Shown here one piece after another: positions 56,064 through 64,000 of a stretch of 64,000 nucleotides of DNA. The notes under the pieces are model-generated. The model saw only the letters and a list, made by a program, of their open reading frames with translations, had not been told where the DNA came from and did no database searches. This stretch comes from Yoonia sp. R2331. GTDB taxonomy: Bacteria; Pseudomonadota; Alphaproteobacteria; Rhodobacterales; Rhodobacteraceae. Within the stretch, counting starts at the first letter, position 1, and each line of letters opens with the position of its first letter. Where the stretch lies: NCBI RefSeq assembly GCF_041103235.1, contig NZ_JBGCUN010000001.1, forward strand, positions 2,542,001 to 2,606,000. The letters are read 5' to 3'. Both the position numbers and the translations under genes were made by a program.

Positions 56064-58355
56064 TCAGGTTGGGTTATCCATCCGCACCACATAGCGCAGC
56101 TTGCCCTTTACCGGTGTGTCCCACACAAAACGAACGGACCGCTTGTCCCCGCCATAGTTGGTGTCCGCCCATGGTTGTTCATAGATCTGCCCGCCGCTGC
56201 TCGTGGTAATCGCCCCTGACGGCACGGCTGCATCGACAAACCGGGCCTGGCCTTTGAACGGCAGTGCTGGTTCTGTATCCGCCACCCAATTCCGCGACGC
56301 GGTATTTTGCGTATGCTCCAACCGCGCGGGGTTAAAGACCGGGTTGTTGATCCCGTGGAACGAATTGGCCTCGAACGTGACAACCCGCATCCGGTCATAA
56401 TCAAGGTCCGAAAATGTGGTGTCCACCTTGTCGACCCGGGTGATGTTGCCGTTGAAGACGCGGAACGCATTGCTGACAACAGAGAACCCATGCACGAAGT
56501 GGCCTGATCCAAAGGGCTTGATCACAATAAAGCCAAAGCCGGCACCGACATTCGTGGCGATAAAGATATTGCCCGTGACCGTCAGCCCGCCAAACGAGAA
56601 CTGATTGGCAAAGCCCGGATCGGCCTCGTGTTCGTTCGTCCACTCGATAAAGTTGTTGTCGATGTAGTTGCCATTGATGATCGTCGCGCAATTTGGCCGG
56701 GTTAGGACGACACCGCCGCGCCGGATGCCGTCTTGTTCGTTGTCCCCGTGGAAATAGTGGTTGCCCGTGATGATGTTCCCGGTCCCGGCCAGCACACAGA
56801 AATGCTTGAACTTGGACACGCGGTTGTCACGCAGCTTGATGTCATTGGCATTGGCGTTCAGCGCAATGGACTTGCGGCTTTGCACCGGCAGTGGTTCTTC
56901 GCTTGAAATCAACTGGCAGCGGTCGATCAGCATACCCTGACACCCGCGCCCCGGCGAAGTGATGCCGCGATCCTTTGGGTTGTTGATGAAGCAATCCCGC
57001 ACATGGAACGTCAGCCCGTCAGGCGCCATGATGATCCCGCTGCATTCATCCGAACATTGGAACTCGATGTCGTCCAGAATGAACTGGCTGAGGCTGTCGT
57101 AGCCGGAGAAGTCCAGCAGGTAGGCAAAGCGCCGGAAGGTATAGTTTTGCGTACCCGCTGCGTCATATAGCGGTTGGCTGATGTTCACCGTCGCGGCCCC
57201 CACGTTGACGGATGTCACATAGACTTCTCGGCCCACGCCAGAGCCTTCGACCAGCGCCCCAACCTTGACGTTGGCGACGTTGACCACGTTGGTCAGGCGC
57301 TTTTCATTGGTGCCGGGGGTATAGCGTGCCTGACTGTTGATGGTGTTTGTGTTCCACGCATTACCTGTGACCGACTGAAACTGCCCATTGCGGATCACGC
57401 GACGCGTGGCAAAGCTGGTGCGATCCGGGTCGCAACCCTGCATATCAAGCGGTTCTGTCAGCGAAATCCGCCGCCCACACAGATCAAGCGATTCATGATC
57501 AGCAAAGTTGATCAGCGCCTGATAGGCCTTTTTGAACGCTTCCTCTTCATCGCCAAAAGCATCGACATAGGTCTGATAGTTGAAGTCTTTGCGCAGGATG
57601 AAATGCTTACCACGGGTCTGGTCGACCGTGCCTTCAAACCGGATCCGGTTTTCAATGGTGACGTTCTTGGTCAACTTGAAAACACCGGCGGGCACCAGAA
57701 TTTCGCGCCCATCTGCAGCAGCATCCGCTGCTTCAAACGCATCGGAATCGTCTGTGCTGCCATCGCCTAACGCGCCATAGTCCCGCACATCGACCATCGC
57801 CATCATATCGCGCTGGAAAGCACTTGTGATGTCAACAATCTGAATGTCATCGACCCGGACAAGCCCGCCGCTATTGCCTGTCAGATCAATGCCAAAGTGG
57901 CCATAAGCGGCCTCGGGCCAGATCAGATCAACACCATTGCGGTCACCGGTGCCCACGATTGCCGAAATTTCGACCACCTCGCCATAGGTGGTCAGTGGCG
58001 TGGCAGGACCCACAGACGTTGCAACACTGGCAGAGCCGCCACCTGCTGCCCCGGCCCACCCTGCGATCCGCACATTAGGCAACGGGCCTGCCACCGCCTT
58101 GACCTGCGCGGTGATCTGCAAATAACAGCCCGGCAAGATTGGCGTTTCCGCCATGTAGCGGACTTTTTGGGTGTTGTTGGTCTTTTGCACCTCAAGGCAA
58201 CCGCCAAAATCCTGATCGGCGCTGACGAAAACACCGGTGCCGCTTCCCGCATAGGTGTCTGACCCCGGTGTGCCATTGCCGCTTGACCAGACACTCAAGC
58301 CTGCCGCAAAGGGCAGCGGCATCAGCACGATCCCGTCAGTAATTGCCTTGTTCAT
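56064..58355 (-). CDS. Large right-handed beta-helix protein, pectate-lyase superfamily type
   Basis: A 763-residue protein. The N-terminal ~200 residues look like a carbohydrate-binding beta-sandwich (VWSSGNGTPGSDTYAGSG). Then VDVRDYGALGDGSTDDSDAF opens a pectate-lyase/GH28-related superfamily beta-helix (~residue 205) whose coils run to ~700 (for example TGNHYFHGDNEQDGIRRGGV). This layout is shared with polysaccharide lyases and phage tailspikes. No signal peptide is visible, so it may leave the cell by a non-Sec route or be phage-derived. I start at ATG 58355. No phage or capsule genes flank it. Confidence 0.8.
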   Translation of the reverse strand: MNKAITDGIVLMPLPFAAGLSVWSSGNGTPGSDTYAGSGTGVFVSADQDFGGCLEVQKTNNTQKVRYMAETPILPGCYLQITAQVKAVAGPLPNVRIAGWAGAAGGGSASVATSVGPATPLTTYGEVVEISAIVGTGDRNGVDLIWPEAAYGHFGIDLTGNSGGLVRVDDIQIVDITSAFQRDMMAMVDVRDYGALGDGSTDDSDAFEAADAAADGREILVPAGVFKLTKNVTIENRIRFEGTVDQTRGKHFILRKDFNYQTYVDAFGDEEEAFKKAYQALINFADHESLDLCGRRISLTEPLDMQGCDPDRTSFATRRVIRNGQFQSVTGNAWNTNTINSQARYTPGTNEKRLTNVVNVANVKVGALVEGSGVGREVYVTSVNVGAATVNISQPLYDAAGTQNYTFRRFAYLLDFSGYDSLSQFILDDIEFQCSDECSGIIMAPDGLTFHVRDCFINNPKDRGITSPGRGCQGMLIDRCQLISSEEPLPVQSRKSIALNANANDIKLRDNRVSKFKHFCVLAGTGNIITGNHYFHGDNEQDGIRRGGVVLTRPNCATIINGNYIDNNFIEWTNEHEADPGFANQFSFGGLTVTGNIFIATNVGAGFGFIVIKPFGSGHFVHGFSVVSNAFRVFNGNITRVDKVDTTFSDLDYDRMRVVTFEANSFHGINNPVFNPARLEHTQNTASRNWVADTEPALPFKGQARFVDAAVPSGAITTSSGGQIYEQPWADTNYGGDKRSVRFVWDTPVKGKLRYVVRMDNPT

Positions 58356-58519
58356 GAAAAATCCCTCGCCCGGACGCAGGTCAGTGCCGGGCGCGGGCCC
58401 GGTGCACATCCGCGTATGTTTGAAAAAGACCGCACCGGATGTCGGGCAGTCACCGGGATCAGGGATAAGGCTTGCGCGTAAAGAACCGCTAAGACCACCG
58501 TGACGGTGGCCGAAGTTGA

Positions 58520-58921
58520 TCAGGCCGACAATTCAGGCGCTGGCACCACGCTGACACCATTGATCTTCCAACCGGCGTCTGTTTCCAGCATCGCATAGGA
58601 CAGCACCCACCCTGCCCCTTCTGCATCACGAATAAACACCTTTTGCAGCACCAACTGGCCCGAACCTTCAAGTTCCATGAAGGCGGCGTCGCGATTGTCC
58701 CAGACCATCGGATAGCCCTGTTCAACCATCTGCCCGAACCGTGCGGAATTGCCGAACATGCCCTGGATCATCGGGCTGGCATGTTCCCAGGCGGCGGCAA
58801 CGTCACGGTCGGTAAAGGCCTGCAATTGCTGGCCGATCACATCCTCAATCGCCTTGTTATCCTGCGCCTGCACTGGCACGGCGAAGGCCCAAAAGGCCAG
58901 GATCATCGCAAAAAAACGCAT
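58520..58921 (-). CDS. DUF4864 exported protein
   Basis: A 133-residue exported protein with a signal peptide (MRFFAMILAFWAFAVPVQA) and the DUF4864 domain, an NTF2-like fold (IGQQLQAFTDRDVAAAWEHA near residue 27, and GWVLSYAMLETDAGWKINGV near 108). Function unknown. ATG 58921 removes a 13-residue extension that would spoil the signal peptide. It follows the TfoX-like gene on the same strand (52 bp gap). Confidence 0.85.
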   Translation of the reverse strand: MRFFAMILAFWAFAVPVQAQDNKAIEDVIGQQLQAFTDRDVAAAWEHASPMIQGMFGNSARFGQMVEQGYPMVWDNRDAAFMELEGSGQLVLQKVFIRDAEGAGWVLSYAMLETDAGWKINGVSVVPAPELSA

Positions 58922-58972
58922 CAGACTTCCTCCTGCTGTCTTTCTAGATACGCAAGACAACGACCAGAGGTT

Positions 58973-59323
58973 TCATTTCTTCTTCTTTGTGGGCTTTGGT
59001 TTCAACGTTCCTGCAAAGGCCACTGACCGGGAAAACCACGCGGCAAGGGCGACTTCGTCGGCCAAAAGCGCATCAGAAACAGCCACATAACCATTCATCA
59101 CCGCATTGTGGCGGATCACCGGGGAGGCATCCCAGTCCGCGCCATAGTCAGCGATGTCGTCTTTGGACATGCGCAGGCACATCTCACAGTCCGGGCCGAC
59201 AAAGCTGAACATGTTGCCGTTCATCGCCGTATAGGCGCTGGTCTTGCCCTTGCGCACGAGGTCGGGATGCGCCGCGATCAGGCGATCATAGATTGCGATG
59301 ACAGTGTCCCGGTCCATGGCCAT
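58973..59323 (-). CDS. TfoX/Sxy-like N-terminal domain protein
   Basis: A 116-residue protein resembling single-domain TfoX_N/YjbR-fold proteins: VNGHMFSF-type strand (MNGNMFSFVGPDCEMCLRM), NAVMNGYVAVSDALL, and LKPKPTKKKK at the C-terminus. Full TfoX regulates competence in gammaproteobacteria; short alphaproteobacterial versions have no established role. The start ATG 59323 or the nearby ATG at 59317 are both possible. Upstream is the divergent peptidoglycan-binding gene. Confidence 0.65.
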   Translation of the reverse strand: MAMDRDTVIAIYDRLIAAHPDLVRKGKTSAYTAMNGNMFSFVGPDCEMCLRMSKDDIADYGADWDASPVIRHNAVMNGYVAVSDALLADEVALAAWFSRSVAFAGTLKPKPTKKKK

Positions 59324-59405
59324 GCTGCAAGCTTAGCACAGTTCCCCTTTCACATCACGCAGCGTTGTGGTGGGGTCAGCGCAACAACAAGGAAAGGGAC
59401 AACTT

Positions 59406-59963
59406 ATGTCAATTCTCAAACGCGGGATGAAGGGCGCGCCGGTCAAACGGCTGCAGGAAAAACTGGGGATCGACGCGGATGGCGCATTTGGGCCCGGCAC
59501 CGAACGGGCGCTGAAGGACTATCAAAAGGCCAACGATCTTGTCGTGGATGGCATCGCGGGTCCTGACACCTTTACCGTAATCGGCTTGCCTGAATTGATC
59601 CTGCTGCGTGTCGGTTCTCGGGGTGAGGCGGTCAAGCTTTTGCAAATGGACCTTGGGATCGAGGCAGACGGCAAATTCGGCCCCGGTACCAAAAAGGCCG
59701 TACAGGCCTTCCAGACCGCCAAGGGTCTGCCGGCTGACGGGATTGCGGGGCCAAACACCTTGTCACAGATGCTGATGTTCGCCGGCATGATGACCCCACA
59801 AACCGTGAAACTGGCAGAGGTGAAGCCCGAAGAGGAACACTTTGAAAGCGAGCCTTTGCCAGAGGTCAAAGGTGTTGAACCCGTCAAGGGCGAGGCCGTC
59901 GAAGTGGCCGAAACCTCGGAAGAGAAATCGGTTTGGGGCAAGGTCAAGGGCTGGTTCGGCTAA
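59406..59963 (+). CDS. Peptidoglycan-binding-repeat protein without signal peptide
   Basis: A 185-residue protein with two PG_binding_1 repeats: GMKGAPVKRLQEKLGIDADG plus FGPGTERALKDYQKAND (~7-45), and the second SRGEAVKLLQMDLGIEADGK plus FGPGTKKAVQAFQTAKG (~70-112). An acidic Glu-rich tail follows (~140-185). I see no signal peptide, which is odd for a wall-binding module. ATG 59406 is the only good start. Confidence 0.8.
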   Translation: MSILKRGMKGAPVKRLQEKLGIDADGAFGPGTERALKDYQKANDLVVDGIAGPDTFTVIGLPELILLRVGSRGEAVKLLQMDLGIEADGKFGPGTKKAVQAFQTAKGLPADGIAGPNTLSQMLMFAGMMTPQTVKLAEVKPEEEHFESEPLPEVKGVEPVKGEAVEVAETSEEKSVWGKVKGWFG

Positions 59964-60028
59964 GGCGCACCCCTCGCGCGATTGGAACGTGACTGCCCTT
60001 ATGTGCTATGGTGCTTCTTACCTTGCAT

Positions 60029-60048
60029 ATGGGGGCACATGGGGGCAC
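60029..60048 (+). repeat. Tandem 10-bp duplication at the AlkD-like gene start
   Basis: ATGGGGGCAC occurs twice in a row (60029-60038 and 60039-60048). Each copy carries a GGGGG ribosome-like stretch and an ATG. The second copy puts GGGGG about 8 nt before ATG 60054, and its own ATG 60039 is also in frame. Confidence 0.7.
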
Positions 60049-60053
60049 GCCGC

Positions 60054-60695
60054 ATGACACAAACGGATAAAGCCAGGAACATTCTTGCACAGATCGACCC
60101 GGTCGCCCCCAAAATGGGCGCGATCAAGTCACTCGCCACGGCGATCAAGAAAGACCACGCACTGGCAACAGAACTGTGGGCGGGCGGTGGCTTTGGCCCG
60201 CGCCTTTTGGCCCTGCTCATCATGGACAAGATGCAGCTTGGCCAGCCCGCGATCGAGGCTTTGGCCGATGACATGGCGCGCCACTCCAACGACGAGCGTG
60301 ACAAATTGTCAGAATGGCTGCTTGCGCATCAATTGACCAAAGCGAAGAAGACCGCTGCACTGATCGAGACGTGGCAGGACCATCCCTCGCCCGTGTTGCG
60401 CCGCCTGTATTGGTACCATCAGGCCCGCCTGCGCTGGACGGGCAAGATCCCGCCCAACAACACCGCCGCGCTGATGGCAAAACTAACATCAGACCTTGGG
60501 TCTGAGGACCCGCAGGTCCAATGGGCGATGAACTTTACCGCCGGGCAGATTGGTATCTATAATGATGCGTTTCGCGATGCCTGCATCAAGCTTGGCGAAC
60601 GCACTGGCCTTTATAAGGGCGATCCCGTGGCGCGCGGCTGCACACCCAACTACCTGCCAGAGTTCATTGCGATTGAACGTGCCAAGTTGCAGTAG
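60054..60695 (+). CDS. DNA alkylation repair protein (AlkD-like)
   Basis: A 213-residue all-helical HEAT-repeat protein. AlkD enzymes remove bulky alkylated bases such as 7-methylguanine without base flipping. Family features are repeated helix pairs, KLSEWLLAHQLTKAKKTAAL, then the VLRRLYWYHQARLRWTGK region and CIKLGERTGLYKGDPVARGC near the end. Starts at ATG 60054 or at in-frame ATG 60039. Catalytic activity is not certain, because the family includes non-enzymatic members. Confidence 0.75.
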   Translation: MTQTDKARNILAQIDPVAPKMGAIKSLATAIKKDHALATELWAGGGFGPRLLALLIMDKMQLGQPAIEALADDMARHSNDERDKLSEWLLAHQLTKAKKTAALIETWQDHPSPVLRRLYWYHQARLRWTGKIPPNNTAALMAKLTSDLGSEDPQVQWAMNFTAGQIGIYNDAFRDACIKLGERTGLYKGDPVARGCTPNYLPEFIAIERAKLQ

Positions 60696-60721
60696 CCGCT
60701 CTGACCACGCGCAAGCATTGC

Positions 60722-62287
60722 TTACGCTTCGGCCAACCGCCCCTCGATCAGCGCAATGGTCTCGTCGACGCCGTAAAGTGCGATGAAACCGCCGAACCGC
60801 GGCCCTTGGGATGCGCCCAGCAGCACCTCATAAAGAGCCGTGAACCAGCTGCGCAGCGGGTCAAAGTCATGCGCTTTGCCGACGGCAAAGACCTCTGACT
60901 GCAAGGCTTCGGCATCCAATCCGCCGTCCCATGCCTTCAGCCTGGCCACCAGATCTTCCATCGCGGCGCGTTCCTTTTCGTCGGGCGCGCGATAGACCTT
61001 TGTAGGCTTCACAAAGTCATTATAGTAGCGAACCGCAAAACCGGCGGCCTGATCCATCTGCGGGTTCTTTTCCGCCGACGCGTCGGGCGCATAACGCTGA
61101 ATGAAGCCCCAGAGCGTATCCTTGTCCTCTGCCCCGGACACCGACGCGAGGTTCAGTAGCATCGCGAACGGCACCACCATGTCGGACGCAGGCACATTGT
61201 GGCCGTGGATGTGGAACACTGGGTTATTTGTCCGTGCTGCGGTGTCCTGATCGGCATAGGCGCGCAGCTGCTGATGATATTCATCCACCGCCTTGGGGAT
61301 CACATCAAAGTGCATCCGCTTGGCCGTCTTGGGCTTGAGGTACATGAAATAGCTCAGGCTTTCGGTGCTGGCATAGGTCAGCCACTCATCAATCGAAATC
61401 CCGTTGCCCGAAGACTTGGAAATCTTCTGGCCGTTCTCATCGAGGAACAGCTCATAGCTGAAATGCTCAGGCTTCTTGCCGCCCAATATCTCGCAAATCC
61501 GGTCATAGATCGCAGTATTGGTGGCGTGCTCTTTGCCGTACATCTCAAAATCGACGTCAAGCGCGGCCCAGCGCGCGCCAAAATCGGGCTTCCACTGCAA
61601 CTTCACATTGCCGCCAGTGACCGGCAGCGTCCATTCGCGACCGTCTTCGTCGTCAAAGGTCACCGTGTGGTTGACCGGGTCAACGTTCTTCATCGGCACA
61701 TAAAGCACCCGACCGGTCTCTGGATGGATCGGCAGAAAGATTGAATAGGTCGCGGCACGTTCTTCGCGCAGCGACTTTAGCATGACCTTCATCACATCGT
61801 CATAACGCTCTGCGGCACGCTTGAGCACCTCGTCAAACTGACCAGAGCGGTAGAACTCGCGCGCCGAATAAAATTCGTATTCAAACCCGAAGGTGTCCAG
61901 AAACCGCCGCAGCATCGCGTTGTTATGGTGTCCAAAACTCTCGAACTCGCCAAAAGGATCGGGCACAGAGGTCAACGGCTTGTGCATATGTTCGGCCAGC
62001 ATGTCCTGTTGCGGCACATTGCCCGGCACTTTGCGCATGCCATCCAGATCGTCCGAAAAGCAGATCAGCTTGGTCGGAATATCCGAGATCACCTCGAACG
62101 CGCGCCGGATCATGGTGGTGCGCAGCACCTCACCAAAGGTGCCGATGTGCGGCAGCCCTGACGGGCCATAGCCGGTTTCGAACAGCACATGATCCTTGCC
62201 CGAGGCTTCCACACGTTTGAGCAAGCGGCGTGCTTCTTCGAAGGGCCACGCCTTGGAATTCATCGCTGCTTCGCGCAAACTGGTCAT
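60722..62287 (-). CDS. lysK: Lysine--tRNA ligase, class I
   Basis: A 521-residue class I lysyl-tRNA synthetase, the Rossmann-fold type found in archaea and many alphaproteobacteria in place of class II LysRS. The HIGH motif is [20 protein letters not shown] near residue 45 and the KMSKS motif reads [17 protein letters not shown] near 290. The C-terminal anticodon-binding cage follows. It is divergent from the TerB-like gene (110 bp apart). It is probably the essential LysRS of the organism; no second copy is in view. Confidence 0.95.
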   Translation of the reverse strand: MTSLREAAMNSKAWPFEEARRLLKRVEASGKDHVLFETGYGPSGLPHIGTFGEVLRTTMIRRAFEVISDIPTKLICFSDDLDGMRKVPGNVPQQDMLAEHMHKPLTSVPDPFGEFESFGHHNNAMLRRFLDTFGFEYEFYSAREFYRSGQFDEVLKRAAERYDDVMKVMLKSLREERAATYSIFLPIHPETGRVLYVPMKNVDPVNHTVTFDDEDGREWTLPVTGGNVKLQWKPDFGARWAALDVDFEMYGKEHATNTAIYDRICEILGGKKPEHFSYELFLDENGQKISKSSGNGISIDEWLTYASTESLSYFMYLKPKTAKRMHFDVIPKAVDEYHQQLRAYADQDTAARTNNPVFHIHGHNVPASDMVVPFAMLLNLASVSGAEDKDTLWGFIQRYAPDASAEKNPQMDQAAGFAVRYYNDFVKPTKVYRAPDEKERAAMEDLVARLKAWDGGLDAEALQSEVFAVGKAHDFDPLRSWFTALYEVLLGASQGPRFGGFIALYGVDETIALIEGRLAEA

Positions 62288-62397
62288 TGGAATATCTCAC
62301 TTCACCTGCGGCCCCGATGGCCACATTCGCGCACTCCCTATTGCGAGCGCCCGCGCGCGTCAATAAATGGGATGCATTGGCGACGAAAGGACACCCA

Positions 62398-62817
62398 ATG
62401 ACCATAGAACACCCCATGTCAGCACAGGATGCCCTTGCAGCACTGATGTTCGCCATGTCTGCGTCTGATGCCGACATCCGCACCGCTGAGTTGGTGAAGA
62501 TCAACAACGCCATCAATAACCTGCCGGTATTTGCCGATTACGACACCGACCACCTGTCGCGATTGACCCAATTGGTGTTTGACCTTTTTGAACAGGAAGA
62601 CGGGCTGGAGGCGCTGTTTGGCCTTGTGCGCGAGTGCCTGCCTGAAAAGCTCTATGAAACGGCCTATGCGCTGTCGTGTGACGTGGCCGCAGCTGATGGC
62701 GCCATTGGCGAGGCAGAGGCGCGGTTGCTGGAAGAAATCCGGTACGAGCTGAATATCGACCGCCTGCATGCCGCCGCGATCGAGCGAGGCGCGCGCGCGC
62801 GTCATATGACCCTTTAG
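62398..62817 (+). CDS. TerB-like tellurite-resistance domain protein
   Basis: A 139-residue acidic helical protein of the TerB/DjlA-N fold: ALMFAMSASDADIRTAELVK near residue 12, and ETAYALSCDVAAADGAIGEA near 85 with the DGxIxxxE loop. The domain senses membrane or metal stress in relatives, but isolated TerB proteins lack a known activity. ATG 62398 has AAAGG upstream. It converges with dacB and shares a TTAG stop. Confidence 0.82.
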   Translation: MTIEHPMSAQDALAALMFAMSASDADIRTAELVKINNAINNLPVFADYDTDHLSRLTQLVFDLFEQEDGLEALFGLVRECLPEKLYETAYALSCDVAAADGAIGEAEARLLEEIRYELNIDRLHAAAIERGARARHMTL

Positions 62818-64000
62818 GTTCCGCCCAGATCACCCATCAGCGCCCAGCGCTGCAAGATATCCTGCTGCAATCGCTTGGCCTTGGTGTTGAACGTGATTGA
62901 CCCGGCGGGCTGTTCGTCGCCTGCGGCCTTGCCGCGCGCGCGGGCATCAAGGTCTGCTGCAAAGATCGCAAAACTTAGCGTGCGACCGCCTGACGTCGTT
63001 AAATAGCCCGCCAGCGTTGATACAAAGTTCAGCGTACCCGTCTTGGCGCGCACGTCGCCCGGCGCATCCTTGATCGGCCGCCCTTCGCTGTCGCGCATCG
63101 TGATCGACTTCAGGATCGGCGACAGCCGCCCGCGCACATCCTGCGCGTTTAGCAGCGTCACCATGTCGCTTGCCGAGATCCGCGACTGATCACCAAGGCC
63201 GGAATGATCCACAAACGCGGGCGTAATCCCTGCACGCGCCGTGGCCCAGCGCGTCATACCCAGCGCAGAAGTCCGCAAACCGCGCCGCTGCCCAGTCAAC
63301 GCAGCACTCGCCGTCATACCCGCCGCCTCTGCCGTCAGGTTGGTCGAGAACCGCAACATCGCGCGCATGACGCCGGTCAGCGAATCGCTTTCATGATCTG
63401 CCAGCACCTGCGCGTCTGGAAGTGTGGGAATCCGCGTGGCGACAGGCAGATCCAGCCCGTGATCCTTCATAAAGGTGCGAAAGACATCGCCTGCATAAAG
63501 CGCAGGGTAACGCACCGGCAACCAACGCGACCCGGCCTTACCAAGCGCGCCACGCGCGACGGTCCATTGGTCAACACCACCGCCGTCCTGATAGGCGTAA
63601 ACCGGGCTCGTCCGATCAGCGAGCCGCATCCGCGCGATACTGACTGGGGGCCGCAATGTCTCGCTTCGAGCGTCCATCGCAACGGCATAGCTTGACCCTT
63701 CGCGTTTCCACTCAAAATGGACCCGATTGAAGTTCAGGTTCAGCCCCGACACCGCAGGGTTGTAGCCCAGATGGTCCAACTGGGTGTCGTCAATCTCTTC
63801 AACCCCCGGTAGCGCACCGCCCCAGACCAGAAACTTCCCGGTGACCTCTTTCAGCCCGGTCGCCTCCAGCGTTTCGGATAGCGCATAAAGGTCATCAGTC
63901 AGCAGATTGGGGTTGCCGCCACCCGCAAGGATCAGATCGCCGTCCAGCGCGCCGTTCATAATTGGTGCAGTACCATAGACCGTTGTCTTGAAACGATAAT
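62814..64000 (-). CDS. dacB: D-alanyl-D-alanine carboxypeptidase/endopeptidase (DacB, PBP4 type), 5' end outside window
   Basis: The frame stays open to the window edge (PI before MNGALDG, and TTVYGTA before that), so the first part of the gene is missing, including the SxxK nucleophile and signal peptide. What remains carries the PBP4 C-terminal motifs: STNLTAEAAG with SxN near FSTN, a VDHSGLGDQSRISASD segment and KTG in RAKTGTLNFVSTLAGYL. PBP4 enzymes trim and cut peptidoglycan cross-links in the periplasm. The internal ATG 63959 is not the true start. Confidence 0.9.
   Translation of the reverse strand, partial: YRFKTTVYGTAPIMNGALDGDLILAGGGNPNLLTDDLYALSETLEATGLKEVTGKFLVWGGALPGVEEIDDTQLDHLGYNPAVSGLNLNFNRVHFEWKREGSSYAVAMDARSETLRPPVSIARMRLADRTSPVYAYQDGGGVDQWTVARGALGKAGSRWLPVRYPALYAGDVFRTFMKDHGLDLPVATRIPTLPDAQVLADHESDSLTGVMRAMLRFSTNLTAEAAGMTASAALTGQRRGLRTSALGMTRWATARAGITPAFVDHSGLGDQSRISASDMVTLLNAQDVRGRLSPILKSITMRDSEGRPIKDAPGDVRAKTGTLNFVSTLAGYLTTSGGRTLSFAIFAADLDARARGKAAGDEQPAGSITFNTKAKRLQQDILQRWALMGDLGGT

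Overview
The window is a gene-dense chromosomal segment (estimated G+C about 60%) from an alphaproteobacterium, most likely a marine member of the Rhodobacterales (Roseobacter group). The support is the gene content: a class I lysyl-tRNA synthetase, an lgt-midA-pgeF operon, a VPLPA-CTERM sorting signal, DUF2125 and DUF3726 proteins, a Hint-domain protein of the Rhodobacteraceae type, TamA/TamB, and two TTAA-N7-TTAA motifs that match the alphaproteobacterial CtrA box. The genus cannot be fixed from this sequence. I see no tRNA, rRNA, CRISPR array, insertion sequence or intact prophage.

Layout. 1-6.9 kb: a hydrolase cut by the window edge, a FabH-like synthase, arsH with a CII-like regulator, thymidine kinase, and an overlapping proC-csaA-hydroxyacid dehydrogenase operon. 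6.9-11.7 kb: an M42 peptidase, ubiK, the lgt-midA-pgeF operon and a small basic protein. 11.7-19.1 kb: a degenerate GGDEF/EAL protein, a Hint-domain protein without the usual cysteine, DUF418 and Lrp genes, a vWA protein with a VPLPA-CTERM tail, trxB and a RES-like gene. 19.1-30.6 kb: a MarR-type domain running in frame into sulfate adenylyltransferase/APS kinase behind two matching operators, a methyltransferase and gloB, clpA, an M23 peptidase, and a MotA/ExbB plus giant MotB-like pair. 30.6-45.8 kb: chaC, DUF2125, a ycjX-GNAT-ycjF operon, truA, an uncharacterised three-gene operon (M19-like, a 549-aa unknown, DUF3726), tamA-tamB and an unknown protein. 45.8-51.3 kb: a complete oppABCDF-type operon. 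51.3-64 kb: hemerythrin protein, acsA, a YdcF protein, a small outer-membrane protein, a large beta-helix protein, DUF4864, TfoX-like, peptidoglycan-binding and AlkD-like genes, lysK, a TerB-like gene and a truncated dacB.

How it fits together. Most genes are housekeeping, with a strong envelope theme: lipoprotein maturation (lgt), peptidoglycan (pgeF, dacB, M23, PG-binding proteins), outer-membrane assembly (tamAB), a proton-driven stator pair and surface proteins (vWA, beta-helix). The genome is tightly packed. Seven of the fifteen convergent gene pairs share a 4-bp palindromic stop (CTAG, CTAA or TTAG), and many operon junctions overlap as ATGA, GTGA or TTGA.

The points most worth following are the MarR-Sat/CysC read-through with paired TGTTC-N6-GAACA operators, the CtrA boxes before the VPLPA-CTERM and outer-membrane genes, the M19-like operon that has lost metal ligands, and the stator pair whose coiled coil looks longer than the periplasm is deep.
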